Numbered from the stretch's first letter, positions 25,857-35,410 are shown. The stretch is DNA of 64,000 bases from WJKG01 sp964627305 (GCA_964627305.1 CAZVHP010000001.1:434001-498000); one strand, 5' to 3'. Numbers and translations: made by a program. Notes: a model not told the origin generated them from the sequence alone.

Positions 25857-25873
25857 TCATCAGGAGGCCATAG

Positions 25874-26368
25874 ATGTCTGACGACAGTCTCATTATCTAC
25901 GAAGAGGAAATCGCCCAGATTGACAGCGTCATCTCGCGTATGCTCAAAGGGGCGGAGGCCAAATGCGGCCTGCTGGTGGACAAGGATGGTCATCTGATCA
26001 CCCGCCAGGGTTTCACTCAGACGCTGGATACCACCGCACTCGCGGCGCTGCTGGCAGGTTCCTTTGCGTCCACACGGGAAATCGCCCGCCTCGTCGGCGA
26101 GCCCGAGTTCTCGGTGCTGTTTCACCAGGGTAAGAAGGACCACATCCACATGTCCCTGGTCGGAGAACGATCCATCCTCGTGGTCATCTTCGATGACCGC
26201 ACCACCATTGGAATGGTACGCCTGTACGCCAGGGAGGCGGCTCAGGATCTGGCGCGGCTGTTCGAAACCCTCAAGGACGACAACCGCCAACCTCAGCAGC
26301 AGCAGGGCCTGTCGGACAACTTCGCCGATATGGCCGGAGACAGACTGGACGACATCTTCCAGGACTGA
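25874..26368 (+). CDS. Roadblock/LC7 domain protein (MglB-like)
   Basis: The 164-residue protein starts with an acidic N-terminus (DDSLIIYEEEIAQIDSVISR) and a Roadblock domain: KCGLLVDKDGHLITRQGF, then HIHMSLVGERSILVVIFDDR and a C-terminal helix. A Gln-rich, acidic tail ends in MAGDRLDDIFQD. The gene lies 17 bases after mglA with an AGGAGG site, giving a second MglB-type partner flanking the GTPase gene. It is the fourth Roadblock protein of the cluster. Confidence 0.82.
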   Translation: MSDDSLIIYEEEIAQIDSVISRMLKGAEAKCGLLVDKDGHLITRQGFTQTLDTTALAALLAGSFASTREIARLVGEPEFSVLFHQGKKDHIHMSLVGERSILVVIFDDRTTIGMVRLYAREAAQDLARLFETLKDDNRQPQQQQGLSDNFADMAGDRLDDIFQD

Positions 26369-26389
26369 GAACAGGAAATAGACCACACA

Positions 26390-26421
26390 CCCGGCGCCCG
26401 AACCACCAACGGGCCGCCGGG
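26390..26421 (+). other. GC-rich hairpin between Roadblock gene and pilB
   Basis: CCCGGCG (26390-26396) and CGCCGGG (26415-26421) form a 7-base stem without a following T-tract. It could stabilise or process the transcript between the GTPase genes and pilB, or be a weak terminator. Confidence 0.35.
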
Positions 26422-26453
26422 CGCATCACCGCACAGGCATAACGGGCAGAAAC

Positions 26454-28151
26454 ATGGCATCGTCTGAACTCGGCGCTATTCTCGTTAAGGCCGGCAAGAT
26501 TACTGAGGAGCAAGCTCAGCAAGCTGTCGAGTTAGCGAAGAAAGGCAATAAGAAATTCGAGACGGCGCTCGTCGAAATCGGCGCCGTCGCCAATGAAGAC
26601 GAGCTGGCCAAATTTATCGGCAAGCACCTCAAGATTGGCGCTCTCCGGCTGGCCGATGTCGAGTTGAACCCCGAGGTCGTCAAGCTCATCCCCGTCGACA
26701 TTGCCCGCAAGTTCAAAGTCATCGCCATCTCCAAACTAAACAAGACCCTGCTCGTTGCCATCAGCGATCCGAACAACGTCTATGTCCTCGATGCCATCAA
26801 GTTCATCACCGGCTGTGTCGTCCAGCCCGTCCTCTCGCCGGAAAACGCCATCGAGAAGGCCATTGAGGCCTACTACAAGGACTCCGGCGCCCTCAGCGAA
26901 ATCGTCAAGGGACTCGAAAACGATGCCGACCTCGAAGTCGTTGAACAGGAAGAAGGCCCTTCCGAAAGCGACCTGCTCAGCGCCATCTCCGACAAACCCC
27001 TCGTCAAGCTCGTCGACTCCATCATCTCCGATGCCATCCGCATGGGTGCCTCCGATATTCACATCGAATGCTACGAGAAGCGCATCCGAGTACGCTACCG
27101 CATCGATGGCGACTTGCAGGAAATGGCCCCGCTGCCGTTCAAGTATCGCGCGGCTATCATCTCCCGCGTGAAAATCATGGCCGATCTGGACATCTCCGAA
27201 CGACGCATCCCCCAGGATGGACGCATCAAGATCAAGGTGCATGGACGTACCATCGACCTGCGCGTCTCCGTCCTGCCTACCATCTTCGGAGAGAAGGTCG
27301 TGATGCGAATTCTGGATCCGGCCTCCCTCATGGTAGACATGACCAAGCTCGGCTTCCGCGAGGAAGATCTCAAGCGGTTCCAGAACAAACTTGCGTCTCC
27401 CTACGGTATCATCCTGGTCACCGGCCCAACCGGCTCCGGTAAGACTACTACCCTGTACTCGGCCCTCAAACAACTGAATACCGTCGACGTCAACATAATG
27501 ACCGCAGAAGACCCGGTCGAGTTTAACTTCGATGGCATCAATCAGGTTGCCGTGCGCTCCGCCATCGGTATGACCTTCGCCGCCGCGCTGCGCTCCTTCC
27601 TGCGACAGGACCCCGATATCATCATGGTCGGTGAGATTCGCGACACAGAAACCGGTGAGATCGCTATCCGCGCCGCCCTCACCGGTCACCTCGTATTCTC
27701 AACCCTCCACACCAACGACGCCCCCTCATCGGTAACCCGCATGATGGACATGGGTATCCCCAATTACCTCGTTGCTTCCGCGACTCGGCTGATCATGGCC
27801 CAACGTATGACGCGCAAGATCTGCCAGCATTGCAAGGAAGAAGTCAACCTCACCCCCGAGCAGGTGGAAAGCCTCGGCGTCCCCAAAGAACTGCTGCGGA
27901 ATATCCGCGCCTTCCAGGGCACCGGGTGCAGCCAGTGCAACGATACCGGGCTGTCCGGACGAACCGGCATCTACGAAGTCATGCCCGTCACTCCGGCCAT
28001 AGAGAAACTCATCCTCGCCAAGACCTCCGATCAGGAAATCAAAGAACAGGCTCTGGCCGAAGGCATGTACAGCCTGCGCATGTGCGCCGTCGAGAAGATG
28101 AAACAGGGCATCATCTCCATCGACGAGGTTTTCGCCGTTACTACCGACTAA
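26454..28151 (+). CDS. pilB: type IV pilus assembly ATPase PilB
   Basis: This hexameric cytoplasmic ATPase powers pilus extension. The N-terminal MshEN-type domain (ELGAILVKAGKITEEQAQQA) is followed by the motor domain: Walker A GPTGSGKTTTL (from residue 324), Asp box DPDIIMVGEIRDTETGE and His box LTGHLVFSTLHTNDAPSS. The zinc cysteines are in CQHCKEE and CSQCNDTG. The 565 residues are typical. It is followed by pilT and pilC; pilin and pilMNOPQ genes are not in this window. A type II secretion GspE is the alternative, but the adjacent pilT argues for pili. Confidence 0.94.
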   Translation: MASSELGAILVKAGKITEEQAQQAVELAKKGNKKFETALVEIGAVANEDELAKFIGKHLKIGALRLADVELNPEVVKLIPVDIARKFKVIAISKLNKTLLVAISDPNNVYVLDAIKFITGCVVQPVLSPENAIEKAIEAYYKDSGALSEIVKGLENDADLEVVEQEEGPSESDLLSAISDKPLVKLVDSIISDAIRMGASDIHIECYEKRIRVRYRIDGDLQEMAPLPFKYRAAIISRVKIMADLDISERRIPQDGRIKIKVHGRTIDLRVSVLPTIFGEKVVMRILDPASLMVDMTKLGFREEDLKRFQNKLASPYGIILVTGPTGSGKTTTLYSALKQLNTVDVNIMTAEDPVEFNFDGINQVAVRSAIGMTFAAALRSFLRQDPDIIMVGEIRDTETGEIAIRAALTGHLVFSTLHTNDAPSSVTRMMDMGIPNYLVASATRLIMAQRMTRKICQHCKEEVNLTPEQVESLGVPKELLRNIRAFQGTGCSQCNDTGLSGRTGIYEVMPVTPAIEKLILAKTSDQEIKEQALAEGMYSLRMCAVEKMKQGIISIDEVFAVTTD

Positions 28152-28294
28152 CCCAACTCCTTTTTGAACCCATTGACCCCCAACAAGTTATAATCCGGCG
28201 CCGAACGCTTTTCAGTCAAGATTCGCGCTCTTTCGCCGATATACATACTGTAGACCCCTGACGGCCCGAAATTCAGCTATGTCGGAGAATACCT

Positions 28295-29374
28295 ATGGTC
28301 ACCCTGCGCGAACTCCTTGAGCAAATGGTCAAAATGAATGCCTCTGATCTGCACCTGACGGTGGGCGCCCCCCCGGTCGTACGTGTCGACGGAAAACTCA
28401 TCCGCCTGCAAATGGACCCCCTCAACAGCGAAATGACCAAGAAGCTGTCATACTCCATGCTCAACGAGAAACAGAAACTCAAATTCGAGCAGAACTCAGA
28501 ACTCGACTTCTCTTTCGGTATCGAGTCCATGAGCCGCTTTCGTTGCAATATGTTCATGCAGCGCGGCAACATCGCCGTCGTCCTGCGCCAGATACCCTAT
28601 CGCGTACCATCTTTCGAGGAACTCGGACTGCCCAAGGTGATCGCCACCTTCTCCAAACTGCCCAGAGGACTGATCCTCGTGACCGGCCCAACCGGCAGTG
28701 GCAAATCAACCACCCTTGCCGCTGTCATCGACAAGATCAACAAGGAGCGACCTGTCCATATTATCACCGTCGAGGATCCCATCGAATACCTGCACCGCCA
28801 CCAGACCGCCCTGGTGAACCAGCGCGAGGTATACTCCGATACCACCTCCTTCGCCTCAGCGCTCAAATACGCCCTGCGCGAGGATCCCGATGTCGTCCTG
28901 GTCGGCGAGATGCGCGATCTGGAAACGATCGAGGCCGCCATCTCCATCTCCGAGACCGGTCACCTCGCCTTCGCCACCTTGCATACCAACTCGGCAGTGG
29001 AGTCTATCAACCGCATCGTCGACTCATTCCCTACTAATCAGCAGGAGCAGGTACGAGTTTCCCTGTCATTCGCCCTGCAGGCGATTGTCTCACAGTGCCT
29101 GATTCCAAAGATCGGAGGCGGACGCGTCGTCGCACTCGAGGTCATGATCTGTACTCCGGCCATCCGCGCCCTCATCCGCGATGACAAAGTGCACCAAATG
29201 TATTCCATGATCCAGTCCGGTCAGAAATATGGTATGAAGACCATGAATCAGTCGCTCCAGGAACTCTACAGCTCCGGAAAAGTCACGCTCAACGATGCTA
29301 TGGCGTACAGCTGCAATCCACAGGAACTCAGCGAGATGCTCGAACGTCACCAGAAATCGACGGCCACGGCCTAA
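28295..29374 (+). CDS. pilT: twitching motility retraction ATPase PilT
   Basis: This ATPase depolymerises pili and so drives retraction. It has the PAS-like N-terminus (ASDLHLTVGAPPVVRVDGKL), Walker A GPTGSGKSTTL (from residue 131), Asp box LREDPDVVLVGEMRDLETIE and His box ETGHLAFATLHTNSAVESIN. A C-terminal segment (IPKIGGGRVVALEVMI) precedes the tail. The 359 residues fit PilT. A perfect TATAAT at 28189-28194 lies upstream, with only a poorly spaced -35 candidate (TTGAAC, 19-base spacer). Confidence 0.95.
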   Translation: MVTLRELLEQMVKMNASDLHLTVGAPPVVRVDGKLIRLQMDPLNSEMTKKLSYSMLNEKQKLKFEQNSELDFSFGIESMSRFRCNMFMQRGNIAVVLRQIPYRVPSFEELGLPKVIATFSKLPRGLILVTGPTGSGKSTTLAAVIDKINKERPVHIITVEDPIEYLHRHQTALVNQREVYSDTTSFASALKYALREDPDVVLVGEMRDLETIEAAISISETGHLAFATLHTNSAVESINRIVDSFPTNQQEQVRVSLSFALQAIVSQCLIPKIGGGRVVALEVMICTPAIRALIRDDKVHQMYSMIQSGQKYGMKTMNQSLQELYSSGKVTLNDAMAYSCNPQELSEMLERHQKSTATA

Positions 29375-29396
29375 GGTGTGAGAAAGGACAATAGCA

Positions 29397-30593
29397 ATGC
29401 CAGTATTTGATTATAAGGGCAAAACACTCGCCGGAGCCGCTGTCCATGGATCGCTCAAGGCAAAGAGCCGTAGCGATCTCGAGCGCGTTCTCAGACAAAA
29501 CCGCATCCTTGTTACGTCCATCTCCAAAAAAGCGCCCGAGATCAACATCAAGATCGGCACCGGCATCAAGCGCCTCGAGGTCTCCCGGTTCACCCGCCAG
29601 TTCGCCACCATGATCGGCGCCGGCCTGCCGATGGTCCAGTGCCTTGAGGTCCTCGCGTCGCAGGCAGAAAACAAGGAACTGGCCAAAGTTGTCAGCCAGG
29701 TGAAAGACGACGTGCAGGGCGGCTCAACCCTTTCAGAAGCGCTCGCCCGACACAACAAGGTGTTCGACCAGCTCTATACCAACATGGTCGAGGCCGGCGA
29801 AATCGGTGGCGCCCTCGATGCCATCCTGCAGCGTCTTGCCTCCTACCGTGAGAAAGCCGATCGCCTCGTCAGAAAAGTCAAAGGTGCCATGGTCTATCCG
29901 GCGGTTATCGTCTTCGTCGCCGTAGCTGTCACCATCGGTATGCTGGCCTTCATTGTCCCCGTCTTCGCCAAGATGTTCGGCGGTCTCAATGCCGAGCTGC
30001 CCATGCCCACCCAGGTCGTGCTGATGGTCTCGGACTTCCTCAAGGCCAATATGCACTATATCGTGCTCGGCACCATTGCGGCCGCCGGGGCTCTGGTGTG
30101 GTACCGCAGAACACCTGCAGGGGCGCTCGTGACCGACAATATCCTGCTGCGAATGCCCGTCCTCGGCAACCTCGTCCGCAAGTCCGCCGTGGCCCGCTTC
30201 ACCAGAACTCTGGGCACCCTGTTGGCCTCCGGTGTCTCGATCCTCGATGCCCTTGAGATTACGGCCAAAACCGCCGGCAACACCGTTATCGCCCAGGCCA
30301 TCCAGAAATCCGTCATGTCCATTGCCGAGGGCGAGACTATCACCGCGCCACTGAAAACCTCCGGTGTCTTCCCCCCAATGGTGACCCAGATGATCTCCGT
30401 GGGTGAGAAGACCGGCGGCCTTGATGAAATGCTCAACAAGATTGCCGACTTCTACGACGAGGAGGTCGACGAAGCTGTCTCGGCTCTGACCTCAGTCATC
30501 GAGCCTATTATCATCGTCATTATGGGTGTCGTGATCGGTGCCATCCTCGTCGCCATGTATCTGCCAATGTTCGATATCATCGGCAAGATCTGA
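29397..30593 (+). CDS. pilC: type IV pilus inner-membrane platform protein PilC
   Basis: This polytopic protein connects the PilB/PilT motors to the growing pilus. It carries two GspF/T2SSF domains: the first with RFTRQFATMIGAGLPMVQCL, the second with RFTRTLGTLLASGVSILDAL, each followed by membrane helices (AVIVFVAVAVTIGMLAFIVP; VIEPIIIVIMGVVIGAILVA). The 398 residues are typical. It lies 22 bases after pilT with AGAAAGGA upstream. Confidence 0.95.
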   Translation: MPVFDYKGKTLAGAAVHGSLKAKSRSDLERVLRQNRILVTSISKKAPEINIKIGTGIKRLEVSRFTRQFATMIGAGLPMVQCLEVLASQAENKELAKVVSQVKDDVQGGSTLSEALARHNKVFDQLYTNMVEAGEIGGALDAILQRLASYREKADRLVRKVKGAMVYPAVIVFVAVAVTIGMLAFIVPVFAKMFGGLNAELPMPTQVVLMVSDFLKANMHYIVLGTIAAAGALVWYRRTPAGALVTDNILLRMPVLGNLVRKSAVARFTRTLGTLLASGVSILDALEITAKTAGNTVIAQAIQKSVMSIAEGETITAPLKTSGVFPPMVTQMISVGEKTGGLDEMLNKIADFYDEEVDEAVSALTSVIEPIIIVIMGVVIGAILVAMYLPMFDIIGKI

Positions 30594-30672
30594 CCGACGA
30601 AATATGGTCACCGGCAACACAACAACTGAATAGACCAATCCGGCGGCGCCTCAGGGCGCCGCCCGTTTGCTT

Positions 30673-32394
30673 ATGCGCTTCACTTCCGACTCAAAACAGT
30701 TTGGCTGGTTCCTGCCACTGCGCCTGGCCTCGTTCATCGTCCTGTTCTCCGTGGTCGCACTCTGGCTGAAATTTCCCGTGCAACTGCAACTGCCCTTCGT
30801 TGCCTATGCCGTCACCACCCTGCTGTTTGCGCTTCTGCTGATCATCGACCGGCGCCAGCGATTCCCCGTCGCCACCGCCGCCATTCTGGCCACCCAGTTC
30901 ATCCTCGAAGTCGTCCTGGAGGCCGGTGTTCTCTGGGCCACCGGAAGCATCAACTCACCTTTCTCCGGGCTATTCCTGCTGACCATTGTCTCTGCCGCCC
31001 TCGCTTTCAGACTCGCCGGAACTCTGATCACGGCATCTGTTGTCTCCATCAGCTTCTGTGTCGTCACCTGGCATGACCTGAGCAACAGCGTCGAGGTCCC
31101 GTTCTCCCCGAACATCTTCCAAACCATCATCACTGCCTCGGACAACGTCTTCTACTCTGTCTTCCTTCACTTGCTCATCTTCTATCTGGTAGCCTTCATT
31201 GCCGGCTATCTCGCCGAACACCTGGTCGACCGTGACCGCCGCCTTGCCGATACCTCTCGAGCCCTGCGCATCGCACGCCTGGAGACCGATGACATCCTCA
31301 GACACCTGAACTCCGGACTGCTCACCATCAACCCCGAGGGCCGCATCACCTACTTCAACCGCGCCGCTGAACGCATCCTCGGCTACCGCGAAGAGGAAGT
31401 CCGCGGCATGCTCTGCCACGAAGTCTTTGCCGAACGCATGCCCGGCCTGGTCAACTGCCTGCTCGCCGGTATCGTCGACTCCAACGAACATCCCCGACGC
31501 GAGATCGACATCATCAACGCCGAGGGGAGAGCTGTCCCGGTGGGCCTGTCTACGTCCATTCTGCTCGAGGAAAACGGCTTGCCACGAGGTGTCATCGCCA
31601 TCTTCTCTGATCTCACCCGAGCTAAACAACTCGAAACCAAAGTCCGCGCTGCCGACCGCCTCGCTGCTGTCGGCGAGCTGTCCGCCTCTATCGCCCACGA
31701 AATCCGAAACCCCCTTGCCGCTATCTCAGGGTCAGTTGAGGTGCTCTCCAGCGAACTCCCGCTCGATGGCGAGAATGCCCGCCTGATGGAACTCATCGTC
31801 AAGGAATCCACGCGCCTCAATACCATCCTGACCGACTTCCTCAGCTTCGCCCGAATCGACCGCCCCGCCTATACCAAAGTCGAACTATGTCACGTCATCG
31901 CCGATGTCATCAAACTGCTCAAACACAGCAACATGACCCAGGAAACCATCGACATCAACTTCGAATCCGATGAATCCATGGTCTATGTGGTCGGCGACGA
32001 GGACCTGCTCAAACAACTCCTGCTTAATCTCGGCGTCAATGCCTGCCAGGCCATGATTCCCGGCGGGGGAGAGCTGACCTTCCGACTCGTTGCCAACCCC
32101 GAGCGCAAGGCCGCCGAACTGTATGTCATAGACACCGGCCCCGGTATACCCCCTGATCGACTCAAAAGGATATTCGAACCCTTCTACTCCACCCGAAAGG
32201 GCGGCACCGGCCTCGGCCTGGCCATCGTTCACCGCATCGCCAATGCTCTTGAGCTTGAACTCGCCTGTGATTCGCAAGTAGGGGAGGGAACCACCTTCCT
32301 CGTCAGCTTCCGTACCTACTCGGACAGACAGCAGTACCCGACCACAGACGACCTCGCTCAGACCGCAGAGGCCCTCGCAAGTCCACCCGCCTGA
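30673..32394 (+). CDS. PilS/AtoS-like membrane sensor histidine kinase
   Basis: The 573-residue protein has about six N-terminal membrane helices (residues 10-185), a PAS domain (LNSGLLTINPEGRITYFNRA), a HisKA dimerisation helix with the phospho-acceptor in ASIAHEIRNPLAAISGSVEV, and an intact HATPase (LLNLGVNACQAM; YVIDTGPGIPPDRLKRIFEP; GGTGLGLAIVHRI). Architecture and position after pilC match PilS, which controls pilin expression through the sigma54 activator PilR. No pilR-like response regulator is found next to it. The ATG at 30673 is preferred to a TTG two codons upstream. Confidence 0.88.
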   Translation: MRFTSDSKQFGWFLPLRLASFIVLFSVVALWLKFPVQLQLPFVAYAVTTLLFALLLIIDRRQRFPVATAAILATQFILEVVLEAGVLWATGSINSPFSGLFLLTIVSAALAFRLAGTLITASVVSISFCVVTWHDLSNSVEVPFSPNIFQTIITASDNVFYSVFLHLLIFYLVAFIAGYLAEHLVDRDRRLADTSRALRIARLETDDILRHLNSGLLTINPEGRITYFNRAAERILGYREEEVRGMLCHEVFAERMPGLVNCLLAGIVDSNEHPRREIDIINAEGRAVPVGLSTSILLEENGLPRGVIAIFSDLTRAKQLETKVRAADRLAAVGELSASIAHEIRNPLAAISGSVEVLSSELPLDGENARLMELIVKESTRLNTILTDFLSFARIDRPAYTKVELCHVIADVIKLLKHSNMTQETIDINFESDESMVYVVGDEDLLKQLLLNLGVNACQAMIPGGGELTFRLVANPERKAAELYVIDTGPGIPPDRLKRIFEPFYSTRKGGTGLGLAIVHRIANALELELACDSQVGEGTTFLVSFRTYSDRQQYPTTDDLAQTAEALASPPA

Positions 32395-32438
32395 ACCTCT
32401 GAGTCCCGCAACTCCGATCCGATTTCCCAATTTCCTGG

Positions 32439-32466
32439 TTGCTTTTTTGCCCCCGACGTGTACAAT
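32439..32466 (+). promoter_or_regulatory. predicted promoter for the PPIase lipoprotein gene
   Basis: TTGCTT (32439-32444), 16-base spacer, TACAAT (32461-32466), about 40 bases before the start codon. Confidence 0.5.
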
Positions 32467-32506
32467 TAGTAATTCAACGTTAACCGCAACAGCAGGAAAG
32501 GGATAG

Positions 32507-34282
32507 ATGAAGCGTTTCGTTGGGCTTGTGGTCGCCTGCCTCGCCCTCTTGGGGTTCACGCAATCCTGCCAGCGCCCGGTGCCGTCGCTGGTCTCACTGA
32601 GTAATATGAGTCAATTCGATCGCGTCGTTGCAACCACCAACGCGGGTTATCAACTCACCCTGCCCGAGCTCTATCGATCCGTCGCCCTGTCCAAAGGGCT
32701 TTACAACGGCGGCACGCTCGACAGCGCCGATGTCCGGCGTTTCCTTGATAGCATGCTCGTCGATTCCCTCATCGGCCTCGAAGCTCATCAGGTCAGACTG
32801 GACAGCTTCAGGCTCGACTGGCAGACCTTCCAGGCCCAGCGGCGGACCGTCCTCGTCAGCAGCTTCATCCAGGCCAACATCTACGACATCCTCGATCTCG
32901 ACTCCGTCCGCGTCGTCGAATTCTACAACGAACGCGAGGACCTCTTTGCCGTCCCGGAAATGGCTCGCATCTATCATCTGTCCGTATCCCTGCGTGACAT
33001 CCGCTGGGGCCCGGACAGTGCCACCATGAAAGACCTCACACCAGAGCAACTCGACTCAGTTGCCGTCACTGAAATCGACAGCCTCCACAGGCAGATCACC
33101 AATCGCCAGTCCTTCATGGATCTCGTCAGCATCCACAACGGCACCGCTGTCGCTCACACACGCGCCGGTGACCTCGGCTGGGTGCGCCGCAACCAGTACC
33201 TCCATCCCTTTGACTCCGTCGCTTTCGCTCTCGACTCCGGTATGGTCTCCGATCCCTACCCCGACCCCAACGGCTGGAACGTGCTCTACTGCGACGGCCA
33301 TATAGACGCGGGAATTCCACCCCTGGATGACACCCTCTTTGTCGTGGCTCTGCACTCCCTGCGCAACCACCTGGCCAATCTCAGGGCGCCCGCACTCGCT
33401 GACTCGCTGGACAAGCTCACCAATCTGGAGTTCCGCGAGGACGTCCTCCTCGACTCCAACATCTATCTGATCGATCGCGATGAATGGGCGGCAATCGTCA
33501 ACGGCATTGACACCATCTTCTTCGCAGATCTGCGCGCTTTGGAAGAGAGGTATCGACGCATGTACGTCGTGGACAACACCAGCGCCGAGATCAAAAGAGA
33601 TATGGCCCGTGAGCTGGCTGGCCCCTATGTCACTACCCGCGCCGCCGAGGATCAGGGACTCGATACCCTGCCTGACACCAAACGCCTGCTTGACTCGCTC
33701 TATCACGTGTATCAAAAGGGCACCCTCCTCAGGAAACTGGAGCCGACCAACTACAAGCCATCAGATAGCGAGATTGAGGCCTACTACCACGCCAATATTC
33801 ACAACTACCAGTTTGCCAAACCAATGAAGGTGCAACAGATCGTAGTCTCTGACTCGATTTTCGCTGACTTCGTGCGCGATCAGGCCACCGCCGGCTACGA
33901 GTTCATGGAACTGGCCGCCCAGTACCATCAGGGCGACACCGCCCCATACCCGTTTCTGGCCGCCGATCTCGGTGATATTGGCCCCGATGATGCCCCTGCA
34001 GACATCTACCGCGCCATGCAGGCTACCCCGACACGAGTGGTCAGTTATCCCTTCCATAGTGACTACGGCTGGCACATCTTCAAGGTCCTTGAGCGCCGCA
34101 AGAACCTGCCTCTGGCCGATGCCCGCGGTCGCATTGTCCTGACTCTGACCAAACAACGACAACAGGAGCTCTTCGACGCTGCCCGTGATTCACTCTTCGC
34201 CAAGTACGGCGTTGCCACCGCCGATCACGTGCCGCCGTTCCATCTGCCGCCTTACACCGACAGGTATGCGGCGCTGCAATGA
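32507..34282 (+). CDS. parvulin-type peptidyl-prolyl isomerase, SurA/PrsA-like lipoprotein
   Basis: The 591-residue exported protein has a signal with lipobox cysteine (ALLGFTQSCQRP). A SurA-like helical part and two parvulin-type regions follow. The first (about residues 145-270) has YHLSVSLRDI and AGDLGWVRRNQYLHPFDSVA with WNVLYCDG; the second (about 440-545) has KVQQIVVSDS, ADLGDIGPDDAP and PFHSDYGWHIFKVLE. Such proteins fold secreted and outer-membrane proteins in the periplasm. The stop overlaps the next start by four bases (ATGA). Confidence 0.85.
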   Translation: MKRFVGLVVACLALLGFTQSCQRPVPSLVSLSNMSQFDRVVATTNAGYQLTLPELYRSVALSKGLYNGGTLDSADVRRFLDSMLVDSLIGLEAHQVRLDSFRLDWQTFQAQRRTVLVSSFIQANIYDILDLDSVRVVEFYNEREDLFAVPEMARIYHLSVSLRDIRWGPDSATMKDLTPEQLDSVAVTEIDSLHRQITNRQSFMDLVSIHNGTAVAHTRAGDLGWVRRNQYLHPFDSVAFALDSGMVSDPYPDPNGWNVLYCDGHIDAGIPPLDDTLFVVALHSLRNHLANLRAPALADSLDKLTNLEFREDVLLDSNIYLIDRDEWAAIVNGIDTIFFADLRALEERYRRMYVVDNTSAEIKRDMARELAGPYVTTRAAEDQGLDTLPDTKRLLDSLYHVYQKGTLLRKLEPTNYKPSDSEIEAYYHANIHNYQFAKPMKVQQIVVSDSIFADFVRDQATAGYEFMELAAQYHQGDTAPYPFLAADLGDIGPDDAPADIYRAMQATPTRVVSYPFHSDYGWHIFKVLERRKNLPLADARGRIVLTLTKQRQQELFDAARDSLFAKYGVATADHVPPFHLPPYTDRYAALQ

Positions 34283-34896
34283 CGGCCACACGCCACAACA
34301 CTGATCAAATCCCGTTTTCGCAGGAAATCCTCCGCAAGGCAACCCACATCGGCGCCCTGGTCATTCCCGTCGGCTACTGGATTCTGGGTCTTTCACGCCT
34401 CGAAATGCTCGGTGTCATGGTGCCGATCACCATCATTTTCATCCTGTTTGATATCGGTCGCCTCCGAGGCTGGCTTATCTGGGAAAAGATCGCCGCCCCG
34501 CTTTTCGATGGTATGATCCGCAACCACGAGAAGGCCGACTTCACCGGCGCTACCTATATATTGCTGACCACGTGTGCCACCGTTGCCATGTTCCCCAAAC
34601 CGATCGCTGTCGCCGCCCTGACGTTTATCATCGTCGGCGACACCCTCGCGGCCCTTGTCGGTCGACGATGGGGAAGACACAAATGGTTCGGCCACAAATC
34701 CATCGAGGGTAGCCTCGCCTGCCTTGCTGGCCTGATTGTTGTGGCCCATATCACGCCCGGTCTCCCGCTTGCTGTCGGCCTGATCGGCGCCGTCGTCGCC
34801 ACTCTCGTCGAGGCCATGCCGCTTCACATCGACGACAATGTTACCGTGCCAATCCTCTCCGGTATTGTTATGTTGTTAATGTGGAACGTGTTATGA
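34279..34896 (+). CDS. SEC59/dolichol kinase-like CTP-dependent lipid kinase family
   Basis: The 205-residue protein has six to seven membrane helices and family motifs: EILRKATHIGALVIPVGYW at the N-terminus, VGDTLAALVGRRWGRHKW, GHKSIEGSLACLAG and the terminal DDNVTVPILSGIVM. These match the phosphatidate cytidylyltransferase-like/dolichol kinase group, which use CTP to phosphorylate polyprenol, diacylglycerol or phytol. The substrate cannot be predicted. It is translationally coupled to the foldase gene. Confidence 0.82.
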   Translation: MTATRHNTDQIPFSQEILRKATHIGALVIPVGYWILGLSRLEMLGVMVPITIIFILFDIGRLRGWLIWEKIAAPLFDGMIRNHEKADFTGATYILLTTCATVAMFPKPIAVAALTFIIVGDTLAALVGRRWGRHKWFGHKSIEGSLACLAGLIVVAHITPGLPLAVGLIGAVVATLVEAMPLHIDDNVTVPILSGIVMLLMWNVL

Positions 34897-34923
34897 TGAT
34901 GTGAGTTTCGCGCAAACTTTTGG

Positions 34924-34952
34924 TGGCATTGAAGGTAGAATTAGTATATATT
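34924..34952 (+). promoter_or_regulatory. candidate promoter for cold-shock gene
   Basis: TGGCAT (34924-34929), 17-base spacer, TATATT (34947-34952) in an AT-rich stretch about 47 bases before the start codon. Confidence 0.45.
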
Positions 34953-34998
34953 TAAGGTTGTGGGAATGTGCACTTCACTTTGACCGGAGGGAAGTACT

Positions 34999-35211
34999 AT
35001 GCCAAAAGGGAAGGTAACCTACTTCAACGATGTGAAAGGTTGGGGGGTCATCTCCGGTGACGCATCCGAGCAGGACATCTATGTTCACTACACAGCCATC
35101 AACATGGACGGCTTCAAGACCTTGAAACCGGGACAGGAAGTCTACTACGAGGTCATGAACACCGACCGCGGCCCGCACGCGCAGAATGTGACACTCAGTG
35201 CCAATGGCTGA
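34999..35211 (+). CDS. cold-shock domain protein
   Basis: The 70-residue protein is a single OB-fold cold-shock domain, starting MPKGKVTYFNDVKGWGVISG. Both RNA-binding motifs are altered: RNP1 reads KGWGVI (usual KGFGFI) and RNP2 reads DIYVHY (usual DVFVHF), so aromatic stacking positions are kept but varied. It probably acts as an RNA chaperone. Ribosome site GGAGGG, own promoter and terminator; monocistronic. Confidence 0.9.
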   Translation: MPKGKVTYFNDVKGWGVISGDASEQDIYVHYTAINMDGFKTLKPGQEVYYEVMNTDRGPHAQNVTLSANG

Positions 35212-35240
35212 CCAGTGACCGGCGCCATCTCAGTTTGCAG

Positions 35241-35275
35241 GCGGGCTGCCCCTATCGGGTAGCCCGCTTTCATTT
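35241..35275 (+). terminator. rho-independent terminator after cold-shock gene
   Basis: GCGGGCTGCCC and GGGTAGCCCGC pair (one G-T) around a short loop, followed by a T-rich tail. Confidence 0.85.
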
Positions 35276-35410
35276 TGGCACAACCTTTCTAATGGCAACA
35301 TTAAGCGAGATGTGCAGATTGCTGCACAGATGTTCTTTCTACTGCGTCTTCGCCATGAAGGTATGCTTCACGCATGAGTAGCGTGTCAACGCTTGTCGAA
35401 AGGGGTTGCT

